From: SFEL01 sp963640685
Lineage (GTDB): Bacteria > Bacillota > Clostridia > Christensenellales > CAG-138
Assembly: GCA_963640685.1 (NCBI GenBank)
Contig: CAVIAA010000032.1
Location: 1 to 17,978, forward strand
Length of the DNA stretch: 17,978 bases
Direction of reading: 5' to 3'
Made by a program: the position numbers and the translations under genes. The stretch's first letter is position 1, and every line of letters starts with the position of its first letter. Below the pieces are notes generated by a model that saw only the letters and a list, made by a program, of their open reading frames with translations, had not been told where the DNA came from and searched no databases. This document shows, piece by piece, positions 1 to 6,754 of this stretch.

Positions 1-358
1 GTCTTTTGCGCTGGCGTCGCTCGTCTTCCAAAACCAAGGCTTGCAATTTTTTTAGATATTCATTCTCCGCGCGCAGCCGTTGAACCTCAGACAGCAAATC
101 TTCCTCAACCTCTTTCGGCAGCTTCCTCGGTCTGCCGGTGCTGCTGTGTCCTCTGTGCTCTATGGCAAATGCTTCTGGCCCTTCTGTGAAATAGATACGC
201 TCCCACTCTTTAATCCGAGTGTCACTGCTTACTTCAAACCGTCTCGCTGTCTCGCGGTAGCTCAGCTTTTCTTTCAGCATGATTTCTACGACCTGCTTCT
301 TAAATTCCGGCGCGTATCGTTTGTTCGGTACTCCCTTTGGTATAGAAAAACACCCCAT
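1..358 (-). CDS. IS3-family transposase OrfA, partial (3' end outside window)
   Basis: This is the first 119 codons of a protein starting MGCFSIPKGVPNKRY. An N-terminal helix-turn-helix region (residues about 12-60) contains VVEIMLKEKLSYRETARRFE, typical of IS3 OrfA DNA-binding domains. It is followed by a basic GRPRKLPKEVEEDL segment and a leucine-zipper-like coiled coil (LLSEVQRLRAENEYLKKLQ). In this family OrfA binds the element ends and is fused to the DDE catalytic OrfB by a -1 frameshift; OrfB would lie off the left edge. The ATG at 358 is the only good start and sits about 50 nt inside the inferred IS end, as expected. The protein continues past base 1, so completeness is unknown. Confidence 0.85.
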   Translation of the reverse strand, partial: MGCFSIPKGVPNKRYAPEFKKQVVEIMLKEKLSYRETARRFEVSSDTRIKEWERIYFTEGPEAFAIEHRGHSSTGRPRKLPKEVEEDLLSEVQRLRAENEYLKKLQALVLEDERRQRKR

Positions 359-411
359 TTCTTACTACTAAGTATTTTACCATACTTGTCTAACAAATGG
401 GGGGCTGTTCA
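1..411 (-). mobile_element. IS3-family insertion sequence, one end (rest off the left edge)
   Basis: The minus strand carries the 5' part of an IS3-type orfA. Upstream of it is a short non-coding end whose outermost bases, read on the minus strand from 411, are TGAACAGCCCCCCATTTG. A TG start followed by a C-run resembles the terminal inverted repeats of IS3-family elements. The opposite end and orfB are outside the window, so the target-site duplication and the intactness of the element cannot be judged. The boundary at 411 is inferred from the TGAACAG end and is uncertain by a few bases. Confidence 0.75.
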
Positions 412-450
412 CTTGTGGGTGCTGTTTTTTGTTTATGTAATCCAGAGCCG

Positions 451-490
451 GGGATTCGAAGGAAACGTCCCCGGGCTGGCGTCGGTGCTG
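451..490 (+). repeat. Degenerate, internally deleted copy of the structured repeat at 17589-17701
   Basis: Bases 451-472 (GGGATTCGAAGGAAACGTCC then CC) match the minus strand of the right-hand repeat (GGGACTCGAAGGGAACGTCC) with two mismatches. The next stretch, GGGCTGGCGTCGGTGCTG, matches GGGCTGGCGGCGGCACTG of the same repeat with three mismatches. The roughly 35 bases that separate these two blocks in the right-hand copy are missing, so this is a shortened, decayed relative. It lies about 40 bp from the IS3 end and upstream of the EFR1 gene. Confidence 0.6.
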
Positions 491-543
491 CCTGTAAAGG
501 TTCTCACATCCGTAGATGGTAGAAAAACGCACAAATATGTGGT

Positions 544-1323
544 ATGCTTGTCAAAAGAGATCTCTGTGGGGTGAAGCCATTGATTATATATTTTTCGGCA
601 ACCGGCAACTGCAAATATGTTGCGACACGGCTGGCAAATGCGCAGCCACAGGAAATGCTGTCCATGGTGGACTGCGTCAAAGAAAGCAGATATGATTTTG
701 CGGACGAAACCATTGGCTTTATTTCCCCGACCTATGATTGGGGACTGCCGAGCATCGTCAAAGAGTTTTTGGAAAAGGCATCGTTTCAGACCGACTACCT
801 GTACTTTGTTGCCACCTACGGGACTACGACTGGTGCTGCCGGGTATATGGCGAACCGGTCGATTCAAGAGCGTGATATCAATGCCTACTATTCCGTTCGG
901 ATGGCGGACACATGGACACCAATTTTTGACCTCTCCACGCCGGAGAAGGTCGCAAAGTACACGAAAAATACAGAAGCGGAAATCGATAATGTGATTCACG
1001 CTGTCAGTCAGCGCCATACCAGCCGCCATATGTCGCCCCGCACACCGGCATTCATTACGAAGTGGATTGCAGAGCCGACCTATAACAGCAAGGTGAGGCT
1101 AACCTCTAATTTCCGTGTAGAGAACACTTGCATAGGCTGCGGATTGTGTGCAAAGAAATGCCCGGTTCAAGCGATAGAGATGCGGGATAAGCGCCCGGTT
1201 TGGGTCAAGGAAAAATGTGTAATGTGCCTTGGCTGTTTGCACCGTTGTCCGAAATTTGCCATTCAGTACGGGAGCAAAACAAAAAAGCACGGGCAGTACA
1301 CGAATCCGAATGTCACAATGTAA
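544..1323 (+). CDS. EFR1-type flavodoxin-ferredoxin fusion (FMN + two 4Fe-4S)
   Basis: A predicted cytosolic electron-transfer protein of 259 aa. The N-terminus has the flavodoxin phosphate-binding loop IIYFSATGNCKYVA (about residues 14-27), followed by GFISPTYDWGLPSIVKEFL (58-76), both conserved in the EFR1 family of flavodoxin-ferredoxin proteins. The C-terminus has two bacterial ferredoxin motifs: C196-x2-C199-x2-C202-x3-C206-P and C225-x2-C228-x2-C231-x3-C235-P. All eight cluster ligands are present. The ATG at 544 lacks a clear ribosome binding site. A GTG at 571 (VKPLIIYFSATGN) gives an N-terminus more like relatives and is a serious alternative. The partner is unknown. A fragment of a paralogous gene lies at about 4919-5036. 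No convincing promoter was seen upstream, where the IS end and a repeat relic lie. Confidence 0.9.
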   Translation: MLVKRDLCGVKPLIIYFSATGNCKYVATRLANAQPQEMLSMVDCVKESRYDFADETIGFISPTYDWGLPSIVKEFLEKASFQTDYLYFVATYGTTTGAAGYMANRSIQERDINAYYSVRMADTWTPIFDLSTPEKVAKYTKNTEAEIDNVIHAVSQRHTSRHMSPRTPAFITKWIAEPTYNSKVRLTSNFRVENTCIGCGLCAKKCPVQAIEMRDKRPVWVKEKCVMCLGCLHRCPKFAIQYGSKTKKHGQYTNPNVTM

Positions 1324-1375
1324 AGCTCCAGCCAAACCCATTTTAAGCAAAACAGCGGTATCCGGGGGGGAATCT

Positions 1376-1711
1376 ATGAAAAAATTGCACTTTTGGTTCA
1401 TTGTATCGGCGGCAATAATGCTCGCATTGCCATGGCTTGCGGTCACATTCATAAAAGGCGATGGCGGAATGGCGGCCTGCTTTATCCTGTTTTTTGCGTT
1501 GAATCCGGTTTACGCGATTTTTGCCGGAGCATATGCGGCCAGGGATATGAAAAGGTTATGGGCGTTGCCGGTTATCACAGCACTGTTCTTTTTGGCCGGC
1601 TCATGGTTGTTTTTTGATATGGGCGAAAAGGCTTTCATACTCTATGCGTCGGTTTATTTATTTTTAGGAGTTGCAGCGATGCTGATCTCCGGATATCTCC
1701 GCGCACACTAA
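1376..1711 (+). CDS. Small integral membrane protein, function unknown
   Basis: A 111-aa hydrophobic protein starting MKKLHFWFIVSAAIMLALPW. Four hydrophobic segments are visible (about residues 5-24, 31-50, 62-77 and 84-105), separated by short polar turns such as AARDMKRL. The frame is open further upstream to 1229, but that part overlaps the EFR1 gene in another frame. The ATG at 1376 follows a G-rich ribosome binding site (GGGGGGG, 5 nt away), so it is preferred. It lies 52 nt after the EFR1 gene and 26 nt before the permease gene, so it is probably cotranscribed. No catalytic motif or family was recognised; it could be an accessory to the permease. Confidence 0.7.
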   Translation: MKKLHFWFIVSAAIMLALPWLAVTFIKGDGGMAACFILFFALNPVYAIFAGAYAARDMKRLWALPVITALFFLAGSWLFFDMGEKAFILYASVYLFLGVAAMLISGYLRAH

Positions 1712-1737
1712 TTAATCAAAAACAGGAGGCTTAGCAA

Positions 1738-2832
1738 ATGAATACAGGGAAAACTTCAATGGGTAGAATTAAAGCCTATTTCAAGGCACAGAACATCGAG
1801 TTTTCCGCCAAGCGCATCTTTATCGACGGGTTGGGCGGCATGGCGTATGGTCTGTTCGCTTCGCTCCTGATCGGCACCATTATCAGTACCGTCGGCACTT
1901 ATCTCTTTGACCTTCGCTTTACGCTGTGGGGCAATGAGTACAGCCTTTTTGCGGATGCAAACGGCTTTGCCAAGACGGTGCAGGGCGCGGCCATGGCTGC
2001 GGCCATCGGCTATGCCATGAAGGCTCCCGCCTTTGTGCTGTACTCGCTGCTGACCGTCGGCTATGCGGCAAACGCGCTGGGCGGCAGCGGAGGCCCCCTG
2101 TCCGTTTTCTTTGTGAGCATTGTATCCATCTTTTTTGGCAAGCTTGTTTCCAAACGCACGCCTGTGGATCTGATCGTTACCCCCGCTGTGACGATACTGA
2201 CCGGCGTGCTTGCCGCCACGCTCATCGCCCCGCCCATCGGAGAGATAGGCACGATTATAGGGAACTTTATTATGTGGGCAACCGAGATGCGTCCCTTTGT
2301 TATGGGTCTTCTCGTCTCGGCCGTCATGGGCACGGTGCTCACACTGCCCATCAGCTCTGCGGCCATATGCGCAGCATTTGGGCTGACCGGCCTTGCGGGC
2401 GGCGCCTGTGTTGCCGGCTGCTGCGCGCATATGGTGGGCTTCGCCGTGGCCTCCTGGCGGGAGAACCGTTTTCAGGGTCTTGCTGCGCAGGGTCTCGGCA
2501 CCTCCATGCTTCAGGTTCCGAACCTTATGCGCAAGCCCGTGCTCTGGCTTCCGGCGGTCGCCGCTTCTCTGGTTGGAGGGCCTCTTGCAACGTGCGTATT
2601 CCACCTGGAGCAGAACGGCTTTGCAATCGCCTCCGGCATGGGAACCTGTGGCCTTGTGGGCCCGATTGGCGTAATCGTGGGCTGGGTCAACGGTGACGGC
2701 GCCACTGCTTGGGATATTATTGGCCTCATTTTGATAGCCGTAGTGGTTCCTGCGCTCGTATCCTGGATCGTATCCGAGCTGATGCGCAGGCACGGCCTGA
2801 TCAAACCGGGGGATTATAAGCTGGATCTGTAA
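1738..2832 (+). CDS. Stand-alone PTS-type EIIC sugar permease (PTS_EIIC_2-like)
   Basis: A 364-aa polytopic membrane protein with about nine to ten hydrophobic segments, rich in Gly and Ala. Examples include IDGLGGMAYGLFASLLIGTI near residue 30 and GLTGLAGGACVAGCCAHMVG near 220. The length and pattern match the PTS_EIIC_2 family of single-domain EIIC-like proteins, which lack fused EIIA and EIIB. No phosphocarrier partner is seen in this window, so phosphotransferase-driven transport is unproven and the substrate unknown. An AGGAGG site lies 8 nt before the ATG at 1738. The gene ends 28 nt from the orphan tail of the convergent MerR gene, with only a weak CAGAA/TTCTG hairpin between them and no strong terminator. 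Confidence 0.8.
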   Translation: MNTGKTSMGRIKAYFKAQNIEFSAKRIFIDGLGGMAYGLFASLLIGTIISTVGTYLFDLRFTLWGNEYSLFADANGFAKTVQGAAMAAAIGYAMKAPAFVLYSLLTVGYAANALGGSGGPLSVFFVSIVSIFFGKLVSKRTPVDLIVTPAVTILTGVLAATLIAPPIGEIGTIIGNFIMWATEMRPFVMGLLVSAVMGTVLTLPISSAAICAAFGLTGLAGGACVAGCCAHMVGFAVASWRENRFQGLAAQGLGTSMLQVPNLMRKPVLWLPAVAASLVGGPLATCVFHLEQNGFAIASGMGTCGLVGPIGVIVGWVNGDGATAWDIIGLILIAVVVPALVSWIVSELMRRHGLIKPGDYKLDL

Positions 2833-2860
2833 AAAGCAAGGCAGAATTTTTCTGTACAGA

Positions 2861-2971
2861 CTATTCCTCATGGGAATTGTTATAGGCAATGCGGACATCC
2901 TCGGGAAGGCCATCCGGCGTTAATGCCTTTGCCGTATCTTCGCTGCCGTCCTTCATGGCCTGCGAATAATA
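2861..2971 (-). other. Orphaned C-terminal coding tail of the MerR gene, beyond an in-frame TGA
   Basis: Directly after the TGA that ends the MerR frame, the same frame stays open for 36 codons to a TAG at 2861-2863. It encodes YYSQAMKDGSEDTAKAL, then TPDGLPEDVRIAYNNSHEE. This resembles the usual C-terminal tail of clostridial MerR regulators, in which KYKCWYY is followed by a charged segment and a ...LPEDIRxAY... end. A single TGG-to-TGA change at the Trp codon would explain the break. The tail has no start codon or ribosome binding site of its own and is probably untranslated. Confidence 0.75.
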
Positions 2972-3301
2972 TCAACACTTGTATTTGAGCATATCTAAGG
3001 CTTTGTTCATCTGCTGGATTTCGGCTTCTGCACGTTCCTTTTGCTTTTGAATCAGCTCTAAACGATTTGAATAAGTGGAAAGACCCTCTACGCACCAGTC
3101 CATAAACAGCCTGATGTCCTTTATCTCAAGACCGGATTTTTTCAGGCACTCGATCACTCTGAGCGCTTCGATTTCATTATCACTGAATTTGCGAATGCCG
3201 GATTCACGGGTAAGCCGCGGGAAAAGCCCCTGCTTATCGTAATAGCGAAGCGTCGAGATCGGCAAATCAAACATTTCCGCTACCTGTCCGATAGTATACA
3301 T
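2972..3301 (-). CDS. MerR-family transcriptional regulator, truncated by nonsense codon
   Basis: A 109-aa protein with a typical MerR N-terminus: MYTIGQVAEMFDLPISTLRYYDKQGLFP is the winged helix-turn-helix (residues 1-27), followed by a second helical part (IRKFSDNEIEALRVIECLKKSGLEI) and a long dimerisation helix (about 75-105). The frame stops at KYKC with TGA, where relatives continue with Trp and about 36 more residues. Those residues are still encoded downstream (2861-2971), so this is a recent truncation of the effector-side tail. DNA binding and dimerisation may survive. The ATG at 3301 has a GGAGG site upstream. The gene diverges from the reductase gene, and the MerR-type operator between them suggests it controls the reductase and CMD-cupin genes. 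No effector-binding cysteine pattern was identified. Confidence 0.85.
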   Translation of the reverse strand: MYTIGQVAEMFDLPISTLRYYDKQGLFPRLTRESGIRKFSDNEIEALRVIECLKKSGLEIKDIRLFMDWCVEGLSTYSNRLELIQKQKERAEAEIQQMNKALDMLKYKC

Positions 3302-3332
3302 GGCTCACCTCCAAAATTATTTCAAAAATATC

Positions 3333-3363
3333 TTGACCTAAAGTTAGGTTTAGGGACTATAGT
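3333..3363 (+). promoter_or_regulatory. MerR-type promoter/operator with 19-bp spacer
   Basis: A -35 TTGACC (3333-3338) and a -10 TATAGT (3358-3363) are separated by 19 bp, longer than the usual 17 and diagnostic of MerR-activated promoters. A perfect dyad, ACCTAA-AG-TTAGGT (3336-3349), overlaps the -35 and the spacer, the usual MerR site. It reads toward the reductase gene at 3421. MerR proteins typically untwist such spacers to activate transcription. Confidence 0.8.
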
Positions 3364-3420
3364 TAGTATAGTACATCATGAGGTGCACTACAAGATATGA
3401 AATCGGGGAGGAATTGTTCA

Positions 3421-4098
3421 ATGAATAAACCCTATATTATTTGTCACATGATGACATCGATAGATGGTCGAATTGACTGTGCCATGACCGAGCATCTGCC
3501 TGGAGTAGAGGAATATTACAGCACCCTTGACTTGTTGAATGCACCGACACGGGTCAGCGGACGTGTCACGGCTGAGCTTGAGATGGCTTTGCCCGGAAAG
3601 TTTTCGAGTAAGGTTAGTACACCGCTTGGCAAAGAAGCATTTTATAAAGCTACGGCTGCAAACGGATATGAAGTCGTGGTTGATACGCACGGCACATTAC
3701 TTTGGGACGACCAATCAAATGAGAAGCGTCCTGTGCTTGTTCTGACAGGCGGGAATGTAAGCGTTGAATATCTGGAGTATCTCAAAGAAAAGCATATTTC
3801 ATATATCGCCTGCGGTAAGGAAAACCTTGACCTTAACCGTGCCTGTGAGATTCTTTCAGATAATTTCGGCGTTAAAAGAATGGCGGTTGTCGGCGGCGGA
3901 CATATCAATGCCGGATTCCTTGAAGCAGGACTTTTGGATGAGATCAGCGTTCTCATCGGAGCAGGAATTGACGGTCGCAGCGGTATGAGTGCCGTATTTG
4001 ACGGGCTGCCAGCAGACAGACCTGTTACACGGCTGAAGCTTGAACAGGTGCAGCCGTTTGAAAGCGGCTCTGTATGGATTCGCTACAAAGTTAAGTAA
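3421..4098 (+). CDS. RibD C-terminal-domain (dihydrofolate reductase-like) reductase
   Basis: A 225-aa single-domain protein of the RibD_C family, related to the NADPH-dependent reductase half of RibD and to DHFR. Visible signatures are an N-terminal strand with MMTSIDGRID (residues 10-19), the VVGGGHINAGFLEAGLLDEI stretch (156-175), which includes the GGG nucleotide-binding turn, and LIGAGIDGRSG (178-188). The deaminase half of RibD is absent and no other riboflavin genes are nearby, so a role in riboflavin synthesis is unlikely; a small-molecule reductase in a stress response is more plausible. The frame is open from 3397, but ATG 3421 has a GGGGAGG site and matches the family start. It lies downstream of the MerR-type promoter and 19 nt before the CMD-cupin gene. 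Confidence 0.85.
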   Translation: MNKPYIICHMMTSIDGRIDCAMTEHLPGVEEYYSTLDLLNAPTRVSGRVTAELEMALPGKFSSKVSTPLGKEAFYKATAANGYEVVVDTHGTLLWDDQSNEKRPVLVLTGGNVSVEYLEYLKEKHISYIACGKENLDLNRACEILSDNFGVKRMAVVGGGHINAGFLEAGLLDEISVLIGAGIDGRSGMSAVFDGLPADRPVTRLKLEQVQPFESGSVWIRYKVK

Positions 4099-4117
4099 GA
4101 AACGGGAGGAATAAGAA

Positions 4118-4864
4118 ATGGTCAAAATCGTTCAGACGGCAGGCAGAGACGCACTCGGGGAGTTTTCTCCGGAGTTTGCGCATTTCAATGACGATGTTCT
4201 CTTCGGAGAAAACTGGAGCAACGAAGATATCAATTTGAAGACAAGATGCATCATCACGGTAGTAGCTCTAATGGCACAGGGAATCACGGATTCTTCTTTA
4301 AGGTATCATCTTCAGAACGCTAAAAATCATGGCGTAACGAAGAAGGAAATCGCCGCTGTCATTACCCATGCTGCATTTTATGCGGGATGGCCGAAGGCAT
4401 GGGCGGTATTTAACATGGCAAAAGAAGTCTGGGCAAATGATGCTGCATCAGACGCAAGATCAAAGCACGAAAACGAGATGGTATTCCCCATTGGTTCCCC
4501 CAACGATGCTTATGCGAAGTACTTTATCGGACAGAGCTACCTTGCGCCGGTATCTACGGAGCAGCTTGGTATTTTTAATGTGACTTTTGAGCCGGGCTGC
4601 CGCAACAACTGGCATATTCACCATGCGCAAAACGGCGGCAGGCAAATACTTATTTGCATTGCTGGCAGAGGCTTCTATCAGGAGTGGGGCGAGGCTGTGC
4701 GTGAGCTTCAGCCGGGAGATGTGGTAAACATCCCTGCCGGCGTAAAGCACTGGCACGGAGCCGCGCCGGACAGCTGGTTTTCCCACCTTGCCATAGAGGT
4801 GCCAGGCGAGGACAGCTCCAATGAATGGCTGGAGGCAGTAGATGATGCAGCTTATTTCAAATAA
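4118..4864 (+). CDS. Carboxymuconolactone decarboxylase-cupin fusion protein
   Basis: A 248-aa two-domain protein. Residues about 1-108 are a CMD/AhpD-type helical domain (TRCIITVVALMAQGI at 42-56; AAVITHAAFYAGWPKAWAVF at 79-98). The redox CxxC of AhpD peroxidase partners is missing, so it resembles the CMD branch. Residues about 145-230 are a cupin barrel: the metal-binding motif 1 is WHIHHAQNGGRQILICIAG (165-183), and motif 2 is PGDVVNIPAGVKHWHGA (199-215), with H166, H168, Q175 or a nearby residue, and H211/H213 as likely ligands. Such fusions are common beside MerR regulators and reductases in Firmicutes, but the substrate is unknown. A GGGAGG site precedes the ATG. It is the second gene of the MerR-controlled unit. 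Confidence 0.85.
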   Translation: MVKIVQTAGRDALGEFSPEFAHFNDDVLFGENWSNEDINLKTRCIITVVALMAQGITDSSLRYHLQNAKNHGVTKKEIAAVITHAAFYAGWPKAWAVFNMAKEVWANDAASDARSKHENEMVFPIGSPNDAYAKYFIGQSYLAPVSTEQLGIFNVTFEPGCRNNWHIHHAQNGGRQILICIAGRGFYQEWGEAVRELQPGDVVNIPAGVKHWHGAAPDSWFSHLAIEVPGEDSSNEWLEAVDDAAYFK

Positions 4865-4918
4865 GGAATCCTTATCGATTCCGAATGCAGTTCATACTGG
4901 TCTTTACGATCATCCGAA

Positions 4919-5036
4919 TGTGTGCGCAGCGTCAGCCTTTGCAGAAACTCTCGAACGATGCTCGGCAACCCCCAAGCGTAGGTTGGGCTGACGATCCCCA
5001 CCGTTTTGTCCGTTTCACCAAAGGAAAAGCTATTGT
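4919..5036 (-). pseudogene. Relic of a second EFR1-type flavodoxin-ferredoxin gene
   Basis: Read on the minus strand, this stretch encodes SFSFGETDKTVGIVSPTYAW followed by GLPSIVREFLQRLTLRT. This aligns with DFADETIGFISPTYDWGLPSIVKEFLEKASFQT of the intact gene at 544-1323 (its residues about 51-83). Homology stops after the RT residues. Upstream in the same frame a stop appears near 5055, so both the FMN loop and the ferredoxin half are gone. The sequence differs enough from the local intact gene to suggest decay of a separate paralog rather than a recent duplicate. It lies directly after the CMD-cupin gene, on the opposite strand. Confidence 0.8.
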
Positions 5037-5255
5037 TATCCCATAACGGTACTTAAAAATTCTATTTTAGGGGTCGCCAAACGAGCAGGATTAGCCTGCC
5101 TGAGCGATTATCATTTCGGCAGTCATGCTAAGTCAACCCCTTTTCAAAAAAATCATACGCGGTAATTCAAAACCACATTGCGGCATCTTAACACATGATT
5201 TCTTAATATGCAATAAGCAATTTGCGAAAAATGTCGGGAGCCGTGAAGCGGGGGG

Positions 5256-6035
5256 TCAGCCCTGCTTCCGCAAAAAAGGCAGGTCAGGCAGGCGGTTTTT
5301 TTCAATAACCGAGCGCAGCATCGCCGCAAAGCCCTTTGGGTTGCGGATTTGGAGCTGCATGTGGTTATAGCCCTCGAACACGGGGAAATTGCCCTGTGGA
5401 TACGCTTTCATGACTGCGGCGCGGTACTTATAGTGCTCCTCAGCGCTGCCAAACTCAAAATAAATGCGCCTTTGAAGCTCCTCCGGCAGCGGCGGAAAGG
5501 GGCTGTCCTCAAGGCTGTCCATAAGCTGGCGGCTGAGGTTTCCATAGGTCAGCGCCCGCCCTGCGGCGATAAAATACGGCTTTATCGCGTCATCGTCGCA
5601 CCAGAGTATTTTTTTGAGAGTGCCGCCCTTAGTCCAGTACAGGCTTTTTATAGCGAGGTACAGAATCGGCGTCATTATGCGGCGGGTGCGCTTTTTTATC
5701 TGCGCGAACTGCCCGCCGTCGAAGAAAGCATGATACACGGGCAGTTCTGTGGTTTTTAGAAACGCAATGGCCAAATCTGCACCGATGGAGGACGCGACAA
5801 CAAGCGCAAGGCTCTCTATGCCGTTTTTCCGCAGAAACTCCTCAACCTGCCGAACCTCATCGGCTTTGCTGATATACCGCTGCCCCGCGCAGTAAACAGT
5901 TGAGGTCGGCATGATGCAGAAATATTGCTCCTGCAAATGCTTTGCAACCGGCGCGCTGCTGTCGCCCGTTACGCCCATAGCGTGAAAAAACAGCACGGCG
6001 GGGTTGTCTTTGCTCCTGAGTGTTTTGAATATCAT
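5256..6035 (-). CDS. Alpha/beta hydrolase-fold protein
   Basis: A 259-aa cytosolic protein with an alpha/beta-hydrolase layout: PAVLFFHAMGVTGDS (residues 12-26, the usual HG-type oxyanion region, here HAMG), the nucleophile elbow VVASSIGADLAI (79-90) with S83 as the likely nucleophile, and a C-terminal catalytic histidine in EGYNHMQLQ (H225). The elbow reads A-S-S-x-G rather than G-x-S-x-G, a tolerated variant. The acidic member is not certain. It is the last gene of the seven-gene minus-strand group, starting 4 nt after the stop of the transglutaminase-like gene, so translation is probably coupled. No strong terminator was seen after it. The substrate is unknown; an esterase, lipase or amidase is possible. 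Confidence 0.75.
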   Translation of the reverse strand: MIFKTLRSKDNPAVLFFHAMGVTGDSSAPVAKHLQEQYFCIMPTSTVYCAGQRYISKADEVRQVEEFLRKNGIESLALVVASSIGADLAIAFLKTTELPVYHAFFDGGQFAQIKKRTRRIMTPILYLAIKSLYWTKGGTLKKILWCDDDAIKPYFIAAGRALTYGNLSRQLMDSLEDSPFPPLPEELQRRIYFEFGSAEEHYKYRAAVMKAYPQGNFPVFEGYNHMQLQIRNPKGFAAMLRSVIEKNRLPDLPFLRKQG

Positions 6036-6039
6036 AATA

Positions 6040-6747
6040 TCATGCTCTTTCTCTAATCTTCTTTACATTGGCGTTCATCAGATGCCGCCCGAGATTGCGG
6101 TAGACGAAGGCCTTGAGCCGCGACATTTCCTGACCATGCTCGCGCAGCAGCTCATCAGGGCTGTCGTAGATGCCGAAGTCCTGATTGATGCCCTCGCTTT
6201 GAATATAAGTGTTGTTGCGGTCGAAGTCGATCACGGGATGGCGAAAGTCGCGCACCGCCACGCCGTAGCCGCAGAACGTGCCGGTACAGTCGTGGTTTGC
6301 AGCCTGAAGCTTTTCCAGATACGGCTTATCCAGAATAAACGCCTCCAGCTCGTACCATATGCCGTCAAGATAAACCTCCACCCAGCTGTGGAACACATTT
6401 TTCGGCGCGAGAGCATACACAAGCCCTGTCATTGCGCCCTTTTGCAGCTTCTTATCAATGGTGAAGCCGTGAACGCGGCAGGAAATGCCGCAGCCGCGCA
6501 GAAGCGCCATGAACAGCGTCCCCTTGGTGTTGCACTGGCCGTAGCCGTCGGCAAGCACCGTTGAGGCAGGGATGCTGTCATCGGTATTGTAGCCGAACAG
6601 TATCTCGTCACGGACATAGTTGTAAATGGCCTTGATGCGCTCAAATTCTCCAAGCGAACGCCAGCCGCGCTGTTTAATCAAGTTCTGTATCGCCGGAGCA
6701 GAAAAATCCAGCATCGGCGTTTCTGTCAGGTATTTTTGCATATTCAT
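6040..6747 (-). CDS. Transglutaminase-like cysteine-protease-fold protein
   Basis: A 235-aa protein with the transglutaminase core: a helix with IKAIYNYVRDEILFGYN (residues 38-54), the catalytic Cys in GYGQCNTKGTLFMALLRGCG (C72), the catalytic His in NVFHSWVEVYLDGIWYELE (H120), and a following acidic residue (D140 in FILD, or a nearby Glu). Such proteins act as peptidases or amidases more often than as cross-linkers. No signal peptide is seen. The frame is open to a TTG at 6771, but the ATG at 6747 is preferred. The GGAGG site is 17 nt from this ATG, so re-initiation from the overlapping upstream methyltransferase stop (6755) is likely. Part of the seven-gene operon. Confidence 0.8.
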   Translation of the reverse strand: MNMQKYLTETPMLDFSAPAIQNLIKQRGWRSLGEFERIKAIYNYVRDEILFGYNTDDSIPASTVLADGYGQCNTKGTLFMALLRGCGISCRVHGFTIDKKLQKGAMTGLVYALAPKNVFHSWVEVYLDGIWYELEAFILDKPYLEKLQAANHDCTGTFCGYGVAVRDFRHPVIDFDRNNTYIQSEGINQDFGIYDSPDELLREHGQEMSRLKAFVYRNLGRHLMNANVKKIRERA

Positions 6748-6754
6748 ATCAACT

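Noticed and set aside
1756..2913. 385-residue open frame on the minus strand opposite the EIIC permease
   Set aside because: Its product is rich in His, Arg and Gly with no fold-like pattern. It is antisense to a clear membrane protein with a good ribosome binding site.
2972..2974. TGA read as tryptophan or selenocysteine in the MerR gene
   Set aside because: Several other genes here end in TGA, tryptophan is otherwise coded by TGG, and no selenocysteine insertion hairpin was seen after the codon. A point mutation is simpler.
5073..5163. Plus-strand frame encoding GVAKRAGLACLSDYHFGSH and a short tail
   Set aside because: It looks faintly protein-like and may be a gene fragment, but no start, ribosome binding site or recognisable family supports it.
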